DNA of 64,000 bases from Acidimicrobiales bacterium (lineage in GTDB: Bacteria; Actinomycetota; Acidimicrobiia; Acidimicrobiales; RAAP-2). Every line of letters begins with the position of its first letter. Position 1 is the stretch's first letter. A program made the position numbers and the translations under genes. This document shows positions 18,870 to 28,504 of this stretch, in pieces. The stretch covers positions 1 through 64,000 of the forward strand of contig JANXWA010000031.1 of assembly GCA_025351385.1 (NCBI GenBank), read 5' to 3'. Under the pieces are notes generated by a model. It did no database searches, was not told where the DNA came from, and saw only the letters and a list, made by a program, of their open reading frames with translations.

Positions 18870-20077
18870 CGGCGAAGGAGGTCCTTCGCGATGGCGACGA
18901 CCTGCATCTCGTCGGTTCCGGCGTAGATGCGCAGCACCCGCGCGTCGCGACTGAGCTGCTCGACGCGGTTCTCGGCGATGTAGCCATTGCCTCCAAAGAC
19001 CTGGATGGCGTCGTCGGCGACCTGACAGGCGGCCTGCGCGGCGTAGAGCTTCATGGCCGAGGCCTCGGCGAGCGTGGGCACGACCCCGTCGCCGGATCGC
19101 TCGATGTGAGCGAAGACCATGTTGCGCACGTTGATCCGGGCGACCTCCATCTGGGCGAGCTTCAACTGGATGAGCTGGTACTGGCCGATGGGCGTCTCCC
19201 ATTGGGTGCGGTGCTTCGCGTAGTCGACCGACAGCCGGACGCACTCCTCGATGATGCCGAGGGACATCGCCGCCACGCCGGCGCGTTCGGCGACGAAGTT
19301 GTCCTTCGCGCTCTCTCCTCCGCCGCCTTTGGGCTCCTCGGTCTCGCCGAGCAACCGGTCCCGGCCGGCTCGCACGTCACTGAGGAAGATCTCGCCCGTC
19401 GGCGAGGCGTGCTGGCCCATCTTCCGCATGCGCTTGGCCTGCTCGAGTCCTTCCATCCCCTTGTCCAGGACGAACGTAAGGACCTTGCGACTGCGCATGG
19501 CCTCGCCGCTGCCGTCGTCGAGCTTCGCGTAGAGGACGATCGTGTCGGCGTACGGGCCGTTCGTGATCCAGGTCTTCTGGCCGTTCAAGACGTACTCGTC
19601 ACCGTCGCGTCGAGCCGTGGTGCGCATGCCGCCGAGGGCGTCGGAGCCCGAGTCCGGCTCGGAGATCGCCCAGGCGCCGATCTTGTCGAGCGTCATGAGG
19701 TCGAGGGCCCAGCGTTGCATCTGGGCCGGGGTGCCGAGTTTGTTTATCGTGCCCGCGGCCAGCCCCGTCGACACGCCGAGCGAGGTCAACAGACCGGGGC
19801 TGACCCGGCACAGCTCGATCGTCGAGATCAGTTGCGCTGCCGGGTCCGAGCCGCCCCGGGGGCTCGCCGGCTCGCCGGAGACCTTGCGCTCGTAGAGGCG
19901 ATGGAAGCTCTCCCGGGCCATCTCCTTGAGGCCGAAGACGTCGTACATCCGTCGCAGTATCTCGTAGGGAGGGACATCGTGGTGCTCGAGGTCGTCGAGG
20001 ACCGGGCGGATCTCCTCGTCGACGAACCGGCGAACGACCGCGATGATGGCCTGGTGCTCGTCGGACCAGTCGTACAT
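18866..20077 (-). CDS. Acyl-CoA dehydrogenase
   Basis: A 403-residue FAD enzyme of beta-oxidation type. Motifs: WAISEPDSGSDALGG (FAD and substrate loop), TWITNGPYAD and QVFGGNGYI. At the site where medium-chain enzymes carry catalytic Glu in YEGT, this protein has Ala (YAGTDEMQ). A Glu at E264 (FVAERAG) aligns with the helix-G base used by isovaleryl- and long-chain enzymes, suggesting a branched or long substrate. It lies 4 nt downstream of a heme-binding-barrel gene, so they are probably co-transcribed. Confidence 0.9.
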   Translation of the reverse strand: MYDWSDEHQAIIAVVRRFVDEEIRPVLDDLEHHDVPPYEILRRMYDVFGLKEMARESFHRLYERKVSGEPASPRGGSDPAAQLISTIELCRVSPGLLTSLGVSTGLAAGTINKLGTPAQMQRWALDLMTLDKIGAWAISEPDSGSDALGGMRTTARRDGDEYVLNGQKTWITNGPYADTIVLYAKLDDGSGEAMRSRKVLTFVLDKGMEGLEQAKRMRKMGQHASPTGEIFLSDVRAGRDRLLGETEEPKGGGGESAKDNFVAERAGVAAMSLGIIEECVRLSVDYAKHRTQWETPIGQYQLIQLKLAQMEVARINVRNMVFAHIERSGDGVVPTLAEASAMKLYAAQAACQVADDAIQVFGGNGYIAENRVEQLSRDARVLRIYAGTDEMQVVAIAKDLLRR

Positions 20078-20081
20078 CGAC

Positions 20082-20648
20082 TCAGGTCTCCCGGTTGACG
20101 AGCTTCAGGGTGTTGCGGTCGGTGTGCATGATGACCGTCGGGTACTTCTTGTGCTCGATGATCGTCGTCTCGTCGTAGGAGAACGAGTCCTCGGTGAAGC
20201 TGATGGTGACGTCGAACCGGGTCGTGTGGGCGATCGTCTCGATGTGCTTGTTCGAGAGAATGCCGTAGGTGTCCGAACCGAGCACCGACTCGAGCCGGAA
20301 CGACGTGGCGTCAGGCTCGACGGTCGCGCCGGCGATGAGGGCCTGAGCGCGGGGGATCACGAAGCATCTCGCCACCTGGCGGTTGGTCGAGTCCCACATC
20401 CAGTAGCCGAGCTCGGTGTGGAAGGGGAGGTCCTCGTCGAGGCGGTAGGCGGCGGTCTTGTAGTCCAGGCCGTAGAGGCACTGGTCACCGTTGTCGATAG
20501 GCCCGAAGGGCTTAAAGACCGTCTTCTCACGATAGATCGTCTCGGCGATCTTGCCCTCGTCATTGTGGAACGACACGTCGAGGCCGTCGTAGCCCGACTC
20601 CCACGTTCCGATCAGTCCGGCCAGCGGTCCCCACAGTTCATTCGCCAT
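20082..20648 (-). CDS. Nitrobindin-like heme-binding beta-barrel protein (DUF1794/FABP-like)
   Basis: A 188-residue protein of the THAP4/nitrobindin-like barrel family: GPLAGLIGTWES near the N-terminus and a run of beta-strand segments. Relatives bind ferric heme or small hydrophobic ligands and isomerise peroxynitrite or respond to NO; the axial His cannot be placed with certainty. It is transcribed just before the acyl-CoA dehydrogenase and could instead bind lipids as its FABP-like label implies. Confidence 0.7.
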   Translation of the reverse strand: MANELWGPLAGLIGTWESGYDGLDVSFHNDEGKIAETIYREKTVFKPFGPIDNGDQCLYGLDYKTAAYRLDEDLPFHTELGYWMWDSTNRQVARCFVIPRAQALIAGATVEPDATSFRLESVLGSDTYGILSNKHIETIAHTTRFDVTISFTEDSFSYDETTIIEHKKYPTVIMHTDRNTLKLVNRET

Positions 20649-20695
20649 CGCGGTCTCTCCTCATCGGGGCCGGTTGCGCCCACGTCACCGCCATC

Positions 20696-21316
20696 CTACG
20701 GCGAGGTCGAGGTCCCCCTCGCCGTGCCGGTGAGCTGGCTGATCAGCGTCGAGGTCCATTGCGCCTGGCCGACCGCCACGACCATCGGGGCGACCCCGAG
20801 CCACGGTTGCGCGTGAAACTGGACCACGAACAGCGCGAGCAATACGGTCTCGGAGGCGACGCGACGGGCGGACCGGCCGCCGAGGCGACGAGTGACGAGG
20901 GCGTTCACCCACATGAGGTTGACGCCCGGGACCAGGGCCCAAGGGGACCATCGTCCGTCCAGTTCTCGGGCCGCGAAGGCGAAGCTGGCCGACCCGACGA
21001 CGAGCAGCGCGGCACCGGCGTCGATGGCGATGACGCAGAACGTCAGGGAGGCGGGGTGCGCCGTCCCCGGCCAGTGGGCCAGCACGCCCACGATGACCGC
21101 GAGGCCGGAGAAGGACCCCACGATGCCGTAGTGCAGGAGCCGGCGCAGCGCCTGGAGGAGCGTCAGGTGCGCGCTCACCCGGTTCGCCGGGACCAAGGGG
21201 CCGTAGGTACGGGTCAGGTGCGACCACTCCGCGCCGGTCCATACGCGCCACTGGCGTTCGCCCGCCGGATCGGGGTACCAACCGGGCGGCGCCGGACTGG
21301 GCGAAGTCAAACTCAC
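20696..21316 (-). CDS. DUF2510-domain membrane protein
   Basis: A 206-residue protein starting at GTG 21316 with an N-terminal DUF2510 motif (PPGWYPDPAGERQWRVW), common on actinobacterial membrane proteins, followed by about four hydrophobic helices (residues 55-75, 85-110, 120-140, 160-185). Function unknown. Longer in-frame starts upstream would overlap the divergent aldehyde dehydrogenase gene and are rejected. May be co-transcribed with the barrel protein and acyl-CoA dehydrogenase. Confidence 0.7.
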   Translation of the reverse strand: MSLTSPSPAPPGWYPDPAGERQWRVWTGAEWSHLTRTYGPLVPANRVSAHLTLLQALRRLLHYGIVGSFSGLAVIVGVLAHWPGTAHPASLTFCVIAIDAGAALLVVGSASFAFAARELDGRWSPWALVPGVNLMWVNALVTRRLGGRSARRVASETVLLALFVVQFHAQPWLGVAPMVVAVGQAQWTSTLISQLTGTARGTSTSP

Positions 21317-21350
21317 AGAACTAGCCTCGCATAGAAACGAGGGAGGGACC

Positions 21351-23093
21351 ATGAGCCAGACGAGGGGGGCGCAAGCTCCGACTTCCGGGACCCAGGACCA
21401 CGTGGCGCTCGACGAGCGCGCGCTGGACGAGGCCGTGGCCGAGGTCGCGGCGCGCGCGTCGCAGTGGGCCCAGACGACTCCCCGCCAACGCGCCGAGCTG
21501 CTCGAACGGATCGTTCGCGACACCTACGCCGTCGCCGAGGAGTGGAACGACGCGGCCTGCGCCGCCAAGGGCTACGACCCCCGCGGACCGGAGGGGGGAG
21601 AGGAGTTCTTCGGCGGCATCGGCACATTCGTGCGGATGGCCCAGTCCTTCCGTCGCTCGATGCTCGACATCAACGCGAAGGGCCGCCCGCAGTACCCCGG
21701 GCCCGTGCGCCACAAGCCTGGCCAGCGCATCGCGATCCAGGTGACGCCCGACAACTTCTTCGACCGGATCCTCTTCAGAGGCGTGACGGGCGAGGTGTGG
21801 ATGGAGCCCGGTGTCTCCGAGGCCGAAGTGAAGGCCACCCAGGCGCAGGCCTACCAGGCGCCGGCCGCACACGCTGGCGTCTCGCTCGTGCTCGGCGCGG
21901 GCAACGTCGCTTCGCTCGGACCGCGCGACGTGCTGACCAAGCTCTTCGCCGAGGGGAGGGTCGTCGTGTTGAAGGCCAACCCGGTCAACGATTACCTGGT
22001 GCCCTACTGGCGCCGTGCCATGGGCGCCCTGATCGACGAGGGGTACCTGCGCATCGTGAGCGGCGGCGCCCAAGTCGGGTCGTACCTCACTCAGCACGAG
22101 CTCGTCGACGACATCCACGTCACCGGTTCGGACAAGACCCACGACGCCATCGTCTTCGGCGTTGGTCCTGAGGGCCAGCGTCGAAAGGCCGCCAACGAGC
22201 CGATCGTCACCAAGCCCTTGAGCTGCGAACTCGGCAACGTCTCACCGGTGGTGATCGTGCCTGGCCAATGGTCGGCGAAGGAGATCGAATACCAGGCGCG
22301 ACACGTCGCGACGATGATCGCCAACAACGCGGGGTTCAATTGCCTGACGCCACGGGTTATCGTCACCCACGACCAGTGGGCCCAGCGCGAACAGTTCCTC
22401 GACGCGCTCGAGGCCGTGTTCGCCACGTTGCCGACCCGTCGCGCCTACTACCCCGGGGCCAGCGAGCGGCGGGCGTCGTTCCTCGCCGTGCATCCCGACG
22501 CCCACCAGATCGGTGACGACAGCGGCGACCGCATGCCCTGGACGATCATCCGCGGCATCGACCCGTCGAACCAGGGCGACATCTGCCTCAACGTCGAGGC
22601 GTTCTGCGCCCTGACCAGCGAAACGGCTCTCGCCGCCGATTCGCCGGCTGACTTCGTGGCGAAGGCGACGGCTTTCTGCAATGACGTCGTGTGGGGGACC
22701 CTGTCGATGACGTTGATCGCCGATCCACGCACGATGAAGGATCCCGTCACCGGTCCGGCCATCGAGCAGGCCGTCGCGGACCTTCGTTACGGATCGATCG
22801 GGGTGAACATCTGGCACGCGATGAGCTTCGCCTTCTCGACAACGGTCTGGGGCGCCTACCCCGGCCACCCGATCACCGACATCCAATCGGGTAGCGGCTT
22901 CGTCGGCAACGCCTACCTCTTCGCTCGCCCGCAGAAGTCCGTCGTGCGCGGCCCCTTTGTGGCCACACCCGCCCCGGCGTGGTTCGCGACGAACGCACAC
23001 GCCGGCGTCATCATGCGCAAGCTCCTCGCCTTCGAGGTCCAGCCGTCCTGGGCGAAGCTCCCGGGGCTCTTGGCGGCTGCGCTGAAGGGCTAG
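21351..23093 (+). CDS. Aldehyde dehydrogenase family protein (PaaN-like)
   Basis: A 580-residue ALDH-superfamily protein, longer than standard 480-500 residue members. Catalytic Cys C331 (NAGFNCLTPR) and general base E293 (CELGNVSPV) are visible, with a divergent cofactor-binding half. Length and pattern resemble the PaaN-type proteins found with phenylacetate genes, but none of those genes is nearby, so it is best read as a CoA- or NAD(P)-linked aldehyde oxidation enzyme of unknown substrate. The ATG has a gagggagg site. Its stop shares CTAG with the converging lipoprotein gene. Confidence 0.78.
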   Translation: MSQTRGAQAPTSGTQDHVALDERALDEAVAEVAARASQWAQTTPRQRAELLERIVRDTYAVAEEWNDAACAAKGYDPRGPEGGEEFFGGIGTFVRMAQSFRRSMLDINAKGRPQYPGPVRHKPGQRIAIQVTPDNFFDRILFRGVTGEVWMEPGVSEAEVKATQAQAYQAPAAHAGVSLVLGAGNVASLGPRDVLTKLFAEGRVVVLKANPVNDYLVPYWRRAMGALIDEGYLRIVSGGAQVGSYLTQHELVDDIHVTGSDKTHDAIVFGVGPEGQRRKAANEPIVTKPLSCELGNVSPVVIVPGQWSAKEIEYQARHVATMIANNAGFNCLTPRVIVTHDQWAQREQFLDALEAVFATLPTRRAYYPGASERRASFLAVHPDAHQIGDDSGDRMPWTIIRGIDPSNQGDICLNVEAFCALTSETALAADSPADFVAKATAFCNDVVWGTLSMTLIADPRTMKDPVTGPAIEQAVADLRYGSIGVNIWHAMSFAFSTTVWGAYPGHPITDIQSGSGFVGNAYLFARPQKSVVRGPFVATPAPAWFATNAHAGVIMRKLLAFEVQPSWAKLPGLLAAALKG

Positions 23094-24127
23094 GGCGCGA
23101 TCGCCAACAGTGTCGTGACGCCAATCGCCGCGCAGACCTTCGTCCCGCAAGCCACGTCAATGACTGGCGTGGGCACGTACTGCAGCGTCACCGGGCTGAC
23201 GACGTCGCGACGCGCGAGTGCGACCCAAGGGGTCAGCCCATCCTTCTGACCGGCCACCACGCAAGTGACGGACGTGGTACAGGCGAGGGCGTTGGCATTG
23301 TGTTTGAGGGCGACACTCGTCCAGGACCGGCCGAACGACGCCGTGCGCGCGAGGCGGGTCCGGGTGGCGGTCGTCGCGAGCGCCACGCACCGGCGCCCCC
23401 AGCACGACAGTGAGCGCAGGGAGGTCCAGGAGCTCGGCGTGGGGTCTATCGTCCACGTCGCGCCGCCGTCACTCGTGACTTCGAACTTCAATTGGCCCGA
23501 CGGGGAGGTCGCACTCGCCACGCAGGTGAACTCGGCGCTGCAGGCGAGTCCGGTCACGCTCTCGCCGCCGGCCCAGTCCATCGCGATCGGTGTCGTCCAC
23601 GTGGAACCCCCGTCGGCGGTGAGGAGGTACTGCGGCGTGCCGGCGCTGCTGGTGTCAACCATCGCGCACGACAGCTCTGCATAGCAGGTGACGACGCTGA
23701 CGCCGAGTGCCGGCCCGGGTGCGGGGACGACGGTGACGGAATGGGTAGTGGCGTCGTACCTCCACAGCAGGTCCCCATGGGGCTCGGAGCCGGCGAGCAG
23801 GCACACCGTGCTCCAGCATGATGAGGTCGTGATCACGGCCGACGTCGTGGGAGGGACCGCGATCCGCACCCAACGACCGCCGGGCGTTCGATACTCGCCG
23901 ATGGTCGGCGGCCCGACGGGGCCGGCGAGGGTCCCTACGGCGACGCACGAATTCTTCGCGGTGCACGCGACCGTCTCCAGCGGCACCGAGATGCTGATGG
24001 CGGGAACGCCCACGACGTGCGGCACTGAAGCGACTGTCGTGCCGCAGGCCGCCAGCGCGACCGCGGCCACGAGGGCGACTGCGACGCTGCGCAGGTACGA
24101 GTTCGCGCTGCCCGGTACTCGGCTCAT
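23090..24127 (-). CDS. Lipoprotein with Cys-rich beta-propeller-like repeats
   Basis: A 345-residue lipoprotein: the signal ends in a lipobox with Cys at about residue 28 (AVALAACG). The mature part has repeated units of the kind CxxxxxCVAVG alternating with short Trp-rich strands (GGSTWT, GGATWT), reminiscent of BNR/sialidase-like propeller blades with disulfides. No enzymatic motif. Start chosen at ATG 24127, directly before the signal. Surface binding role is plausible but unproven. Confidence 0.7.
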   Translation of the reverse strand: MSRVPGSANSYLRSVAVALVAAVALAACGTTVASVPHVVGVPAISISVPLETVACTAKNSCVAVGTLAGPVGPPTIGEYRTPGGRWVRIAVPPTTSAVITTSSCWSTVCLLAGSEPHGDLLWRYDATTHSVTVVPAPGPALGVSVVTCYAELSCAMVDTSSAGTPQYLLTADGGSTWTTPIAMDWAGGESVTGLACSAEFTCVASATSPSGQLKFEVTSDGGATWTIDPTPSSWTSLRSLSCWGRRCVALATTATRTRLARTASFGRSWTSVALKHNANALACTTSVTCVVAGQKDGLTPWVALARRDVVSPVTLQYVPTPVIDVACGTKVCAAIGVTTLLAIAP

Positions 24128-24314
24128 GGTTTCCTTGCGATCGCGTCGACGTACTGCCGTGTGAACGATGTTACTTTTCACATCTTCGACGCTGGAACAA
24201 GGGCCAGTTCCGACCGTTCGACGTCCGGAGGGGCAATGTCAACGGTGGCACAACACTCGACCTCGGGGACGATTGGGCCGAGGAATCATGGGACCGGACG
24301 TCTACCCTTGGGCG

Positions 24315-25463
24315 ATGAGTTGGGTCGACGTGGTCATCGCGGTCATCGTGCTGGCCCAGGGGGTCCGGGGCGGCACCCGTGGCGCGCTCGCCCAGCTCGG
24401 CGGCATCGTCGGCGCCGTTGCGGGGTTCATCGCCGGCGTCCTTGTGGCGCCGCCGATCTCGTCGGCGATCACCCACGCCCGCTGGCGCCCGCTGCTGGCG
24501 GTGGGCATCGTCGTCGCGCTATCCGTCGTCGGCAGTTTCCTGGGCGCCCTGCTCGCATCCTTCGTGCGCCAGTCGCTCAACTTCTTGCGGGTCGGGATCG
24601 TCGACTCCATCGCCGGTGTCGCAATGGGGGTCGTCGAGGCCCTGCTCGTCTGCTGGCTGTTCGCCGGCCTGGTGACAGCGACGCCGTGGGGCGCCCTCGA
24701 TCGGGGTATCCAGGAGTCGCGGATCATCGCGGCCATGGACCGGGTGATGCCGACTCCATCGTCGATCGCGGCCCGGGTCCAGTCGCTGTTCCGATTCGGT
24801 GACTTTCCCGGTGTGTTCGCGAGCGTCGTCGCGCCGACGCTGCCCGGCCCGACGCCGTCCAGACTCGGACCGGTCGTGCGGTCGCTGGCCGCGCCGAGCA
24901 ACGTCGTGAAGGTCCTCGCGAGCGGAGGATGCCCGAACGACCGCCAGGGCACGGCCTTCTTCGTCAGTGGGCACGAGGCCGTGACTAACGCCCACGTCGT
25001 CGCCGGTGCCACTCGCGTGTCGGTCGATGGAGCCATCGCGCGAGTCGTCTTATTCGATCCCCGAAATGACATTGCGGTGCTTCGAGTCTCGTCGCGGTCC
25101 GAGGCGGCCTCGGCGTTCGCGACCGCCACCGTGCGAGTGGGCACCTCCGCCGAAGTGGTGGGGTTCCCCCTCGACGCAACGCGCACGGGCGCCCCGGCGA
25201 TCGTGCGCGGCGAGATCACCGCCGAAGGTCGAGACATCTACGACTCGACGTCGTTTCGCCGGACTGTGCTGGTCGTCAACGCGCAGGTCCAACCCGGCAA
25301 CTCGGGCAGTCCGGTTCTCGTCGGGTCTCGAGTGGTGGGCGTGATCTTCGCCAACTCCTACGGGCAGCGCCTGACGGCGTACGCGGTCCCGGCCGACGTC
25401 GTGGTGCGCGACCTCGCGCGCGCCTCCTCCGGCCCGGTCCCGACGCAGTCCTGTCTCAGTTAG
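24315..25463 (+). CDS. marP: MarP-type membrane serine protease (CvpA + trypsin-like domain)
   Basis: A 382-residue protein with four N-terminal membrane helices of the CvpA type (residues 1-125) and an extracytoplasmic chymotrypsin-fold protease. The triad is visible: H227 (TNAHVV), D252 (NDIAVL) and S330 (GNSGSPV). Mycobacterial MarP has this build and is needed for acid and oxidative-stress survival, which would suit an acidophile. Two Cys (C206, C380) could form the redox disulfide known in the family. ATG 24315 was selected as the start of the first helix. Confidence 0.88.
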   Translation: MSWVDVVIAVIVLAQGVRGGTRGALAQLGGIVGAVAGFIAGVLVAPPISSAITHARWRPLLAVGIVVALSVVGSFLGALLASFVRQSLNFLRVGIVDSIAGVAMGVVEALLVCWLFAGLVTATPWGALDRGIQESRIIAAMDRVMPTPSSIAARVQSLFRFGDFPGVFASVVAPTLPGPTPSRLGPVVRSLAAPSNVVKVLASGGCPNDRQGTAFFVSGHEAVTNAHVVAGATRVSVDGAIARVVLFDPRNDIAVLRVSSRSEAASAFATATVRVGTSAEVVGFPLDATRTGAPAIVRGEITAEGRDIYDSTSFRRTVLVVNAQVQPGNSGSPVLVGSRVVGVIFANSYGQRLTAYAVPADVVVRDLARASSGPVPTQSCLS

Positions 25464-26797
25464 CCGGCGGAGCGCACTGCGGCGGCGAGCACGCTGAGCC
25501 CGTCGGCCAGTTGCTCGTCGGTGATCACCAAAGGCGGCAAGAGTCGGATCACGTTGCCGTAGGTTCCGCAGGCCAGCGCGATGACGCCTTGCTGGTTGCA
25601 GTAACCGACGATGGCCTTGGCGGCAGCGGCATTGGGCTCTTTGGTGCCCGGGTTGACGAGCTCCATCGCGATCATGGCCCCTCGACCGCGGACGTCACCG
25701 ATGATCGCGACGTCCTGCTGTAGCGAACGCAGGTTGCCCAGGGTGATCTCGCCAATCTCGCGGGCGCGCGTCACGAGGTTGCGGTCGCGCATTGTCTTGA
25801 TGGTGGCGAGGGCCGCCGCGGCGGCGACGGGATTCCCGCCGTAGGTGCCGCCGAGGCCACCCTCGTGCACCGCGTTCATCAGATCGGCGCGACCGGTGAC
25901 CGCGGCCAGCGGCATGCCACCGGCGAGGCCCTTGGCGGTGGTGACCATGTCGGGCACGACGCCCTCGTAGTTGACTGCGAACCAGTCACCGGTACGACAA
26001 AAGCCGCTCTGGATCTCGTCGGCGATGAACACGACGCCGTTCTTGGTCGTCCACTCCGACAGGGCGGGCAGGAAACCCTCGGCGGGAACGACGAAGCCGC
26101 CCTCGCCCTGGATGGGCTCGATCAGGAGAGCGGCGACGTTGTGAGCGCCTACCTGGGTCTCGATGTACTTGATGGCGCGCGCGGCGGCCTCGGCCCCGCT
26201 CAGACCGTCGCGGTAGGGGTAGCTCATCGGCGCTCGGTAGATCTCGGGCGCGAACGGTCCGAAGCGGTCCTTGTAGGGCATGTTCTTGGCAGTCAGCGCC
26301 ATCGTCAGGTTCGTGCGTCCGTGGTAGGCGTGGTCAAAGACGACGATGGCTTGACGACCGGTGGCGAGCCGGGCGATCTTGACGGCGTTCTCGACGGCCT
26401 CGGACCCGGAGTTCAAGAGGGCGCTGGTCTTCGCGAAGTCGCCCGGCGTCAGCGCCGCCAACTCCTCGCACACCTCGACGTAACTCTCGTAGGGCGTCAC
26501 CATGAAGCAGGTATGCGTGAAGGCCGCGACCTGCGCGCTCACGGCGTCGACCACCTCGGGCACGGCGTGGCCGATCGACGTGACGGCGATCCCCGAACCA
26601 AGGTCGAGGATCAGGTTGCCGTCGACGTCGCGCAGTATTGCGCCGTCGGCGCGCTCGATGTAGATCGGGAAGCCGTTGGTCAACCCGGCGCTGACGACGG
26701 CCTTGCGGCGCTCGTGGAGGGCGCGCGACTTGGGCCCGGGGAGCTCGGTGACGACCTTGCGCACGGTGCCTACGGACGAATCAATTGACGATACCAT
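25460..26797 (-). CDS. gabT: Class III aminotransferase (4-aminobutyrate aminotransferase-like)
   Basis: A 445-residue PLP-dependent, fold-type I class III aminotransferase. Segments visible: [50 protein letters not shown] (PLP Asp) and the PLP lysine in [15 protein letters not shown]. The start follows AGGAGAAGG, and the upstream open frame is only antisense to tRNA and tadA. GABA or other omega-amino acids are the probable donors; beta-alanine or 2-aminoethylphosphonate cannot be excluded given pyrimidine-type and phosphonate loci in the window. Confidence 0.9.
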   Translation of the reverse strand: MVSSIDSSVGTVRKVVTELPGPKSRALHERRKAVVSAGLTNGFPIYIERADGAILRDVDGNLILDLGSGIAVTSIGHAVPEVVDAVSAQVAAFTHTCFMVTPYESYVEVCEELAALTPGDFAKTSALLNSGSEAVENAVKIARLATGRQAIVVFDHAYHGRTNLTMALTAKNMPYKDRFGPFAPEIYRAPMSYPYRDGLSGAEAAARAIKYIETQVGAHNVAALLIEPIQGEGGFVVPAEGFLPALSEWTTKNGVVFIADEIQSGFCRTGDWFAVNYEGVVPDMVTTAKGLAGGMPLAAVTGRADLMNAVHEGGLGGTYGGNPVAAAAALATIKTMRDRNLVTRAREIGEITLGNLRSLQQDVAIIGDVRGRGAMIAMELVNPGTKEPNAAAAKAIVGYCNQQGVIALACGTYGNVIRLLPPLVITDEQLADGLSVLAAAVRSAG

Positions 26798-26879
26798 GAC
26801 CTTCTCCTGCGACGATGTCCGACAACGCCGGACCATTCCAGCGTAGTTCCACCCATGCGCCTCGTCACCGGGACGGCGA

Positions 26880-26903
26880 AACGGGTGACCGAAGTCACCC
26901 GTT
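26880..26903 (-). terminator. UUCG-loop hairpin terminator after tRNA-Ser
   Basis: A 10-bp perfect stem (26880-26889 with 26894-26903) with a UUCG tetraloop on the minus strand. It lies 5 nt beyond the CCA end of the tRNA gene. No long T-run follows, but position and the stable tetraloop make it a likely 3' terminator. Confidence 0.75.
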
Positions 26904-26908
26904 CCCCG

Positions 26909-26996
26909 TGGCGGAGGAGGTGGGATTTGAACCCACGGTGCCCGTAGACACAGCAGTTTTCGAGACTGCCCGATTCGGCCGCTCTCGCACCCCTCC
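26909..26996 (-). tRNA. tRNA-Ser (anticodon CGA)
   Basis: An 88-nt class II tRNA on the minus strand with encoded CCA. The acceptor pairs GGAGGGG with CTCCTCC (one G-U), discriminator G. The T-loop is GGTTCAAATCC and the anticodon loop TCTCGAAAA sits in a 5-bp stem; a long variable arm is present, as expected for serine. It reads UCG codons. Its 5' and T arms are nearly identical to those of the second tRNA-Ser at 39369. Confidence 0.96.
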
Positions 26997-27079
26997 GTCG
27001 ACGAGTCTACAACGCTTGCTCGAGCCCACCAATGGGGTCCGGCGACGCGGTCGGCCCAACTCCCGTACAGTTCGTCGTC

Positions 27080-27541
27080 ATGGACTCCGCGAGCGACGAG
27101 CTCTTCATGCGCATTGCCCTCGAGTCCGCGGCGCTGGCCGCGACTCACGATGACGTGCCAGTCGGGTGTGCGTTGGTCGAGGGCGACGTGGTGATCGCGG
27201 TCGGGGAGAATCGCCGCGAGGTCGACGAGGATCCGACGTCGCACGCTGAGCTCGTGGCTTTGCGGGCGGCCGCCGCGGCGCGCCCGGGTTGGAGGTTGGA
27301 TGGCGTGACGGCGTACGTCACGCTCGAGCCGTGCGTCATGTGCGCCGGTGCACTCTTGAATGCGCGGGTCGGGCGCGTTGTGATCGGCGCGATGGACGAG
27401 AAGGCCGGCGCTGTGGGGTCGCGCTACAACCTGCTCTGCGACCCCCGACTGCTCCACGAGGCGGTGGTCACCTACGACGTTCTCGCCTGTGAGTCCACCG
27501 AACTACTCCGGTCGTTCTTTCTCGAGCGCCGAGAGCCGTAG
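27080..27541 (+). CDS. tadA: tRNA-specific adenosine deaminase TadA
   Basis: A 153-residue zinc deaminase that converts A34 to inosine in tRNA-Arg(ACG). The zinc and catalytic residues are H55-A-E57 (TSHAELV) and P84-C85-V-M-C88, and LNARVGRVVIGAMDEKAGA is typical. The ATG at 27080 gives the normal length. It is divergent from the neighbouring tRNA-Ser gene. Confidence 0.95.
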   Translation: MDSASDELFMRIALESAALAATHDDVPVGCALVEGDVVIAVGENRREVDEDPTSHAELVALRAAAAARPGWRLDGVTAYVTLEPCVMCAGALLNARVGRVVIGAMDEKAGAVGSRYNLLCDPRLLHEAVVTYDVLACESTELLRSFFLERREP

Positions 27542-27703
27542 TCGGGCGATGTCGGCGAAGAGTCGAACGATGGACACCGACCCATCACGCTCGAGAAATG
27601 TCGCTGTCGTACCATGGGCCCTCGTGCGAGACGCTGCCGATCTGACCTGCGAACTAGGGGAGTCCGGGGGCGTCCCTTACGACGAGGCGAGGGGGCCCCT
27701 TCC

Positions 27704-28375
27704 GTGAACGACGTCGAGCTGATCTGCTTCGACATGGCCGGTACGACCATGATCGACAACGGCCTGGTGCTCGAGGCATTCCGACGAACCATCGAGGGTC
27801 TCGGCGTCGTCGGTGATGAGGCCTCGGTGGCCGAAGCGTACGTCGTCGAGACCATGGGCCAGTCCAAGATCGAGGTCTTCACCGCGCTCTTCTCGGACCG
27901 GGCGGTGCTCGCGAACGGAATGTTCGAGCGCCACTTCGTCGAGGCCGCTCAGGAACTGGGCGTCAGCGAGATCCCCGGCGCCCGTTCGACTGTTGAGACG
28001 CTGCGGAGCCTCGGCCTCGGAGTGGCCCTGACGACCGGCTTCTCGCCCCAGACCCGTGAGGCGCTCGTTGACGTGCTCGGCTGGTCGGACCTGTTCGATC
28101 TGCGCGTGTCGCCGGCCGACGCCGGGCGTGGTCGGCCAGCCCCCGACATGCTGCTATGGTGCGCGCTGCGCGCTCAGGTCTCCGCGGTGGGCGCCTTGAT
28201 GGTGGTCGGCGACACGGCCTCGGACATGCAGGCTGGCGTTCGCGCCGGCGCGGGGCGCTGCGTGGGCGTGCTCTCGGGCACCGACGACGGGCTGCGCCTG
28301 AGGGCCCACGGGGCCAACGATGTCGTCGACTCCGTCGTCGACCTGCTCGGCTTCGATTCGCTGACCTCGCGCTGA
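27704..28375 (+). CDS. Phosphonatase-like HAD hydrolase
   Basis: A 223-residue HAD enzyme with the DMAGTT nucleophile loop (D10; Ala replaces the usual second Asp, as in phosphonoacetaldehyde hydrolase PhnX). A cap-domain lysine, K55 in MGQSK, aligns with the Schiff-base lysine of PhnX. GDTASDM carries the C-terminal acidic residues. These features point to C-P bond cleavage of phosphonoacetaldehyde or an analogue. It lies 129 nt before an ABC importer and near a PhnZ-like oxygenase. GTG start. The aminotransferase PhnW, usual partner of PhnX, is not adjacent. Confidence 0.82.
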   Translation: MNDVELICFDMAGTTMIDNGLVLEAFRRTIEGLGVVGDEASVAEAYVVETMGQSKIEVFTALFSDRAVLANGMFERHFVEAAQELGVSEIPGARSTVETLRSLGLGVALTTGFSPQTREALVDVLGWSDLFDLRVSPADAGRGRPAPDMLLWCALRAQVSAVGALMVVGDTASDMQAGVRAGAGRCVGVLSGTDDGLRLRAHGANDVVDSVVDLLGFDSLTSR

Positions 28376-28504
28376 GAGTCCGTTCGCGAAGAATCCGTGA
28401 AGTTGTCACGCACGAAGTGCGCTCCCGTCACGCTGGGCTAACTCGCGACTCTTACTCTCGTGGCGAGTCACCACCGTGGTGCTCACTTTTAGGAGGCATT
28501 TTGC

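Noticed and set aside
26798-27457. N-terminal extension of the aminotransferase frame
   Set aside because: It reads antisense to the tRNA-Ser and tadA genes; the true start has a strong ribosome site at 26797.
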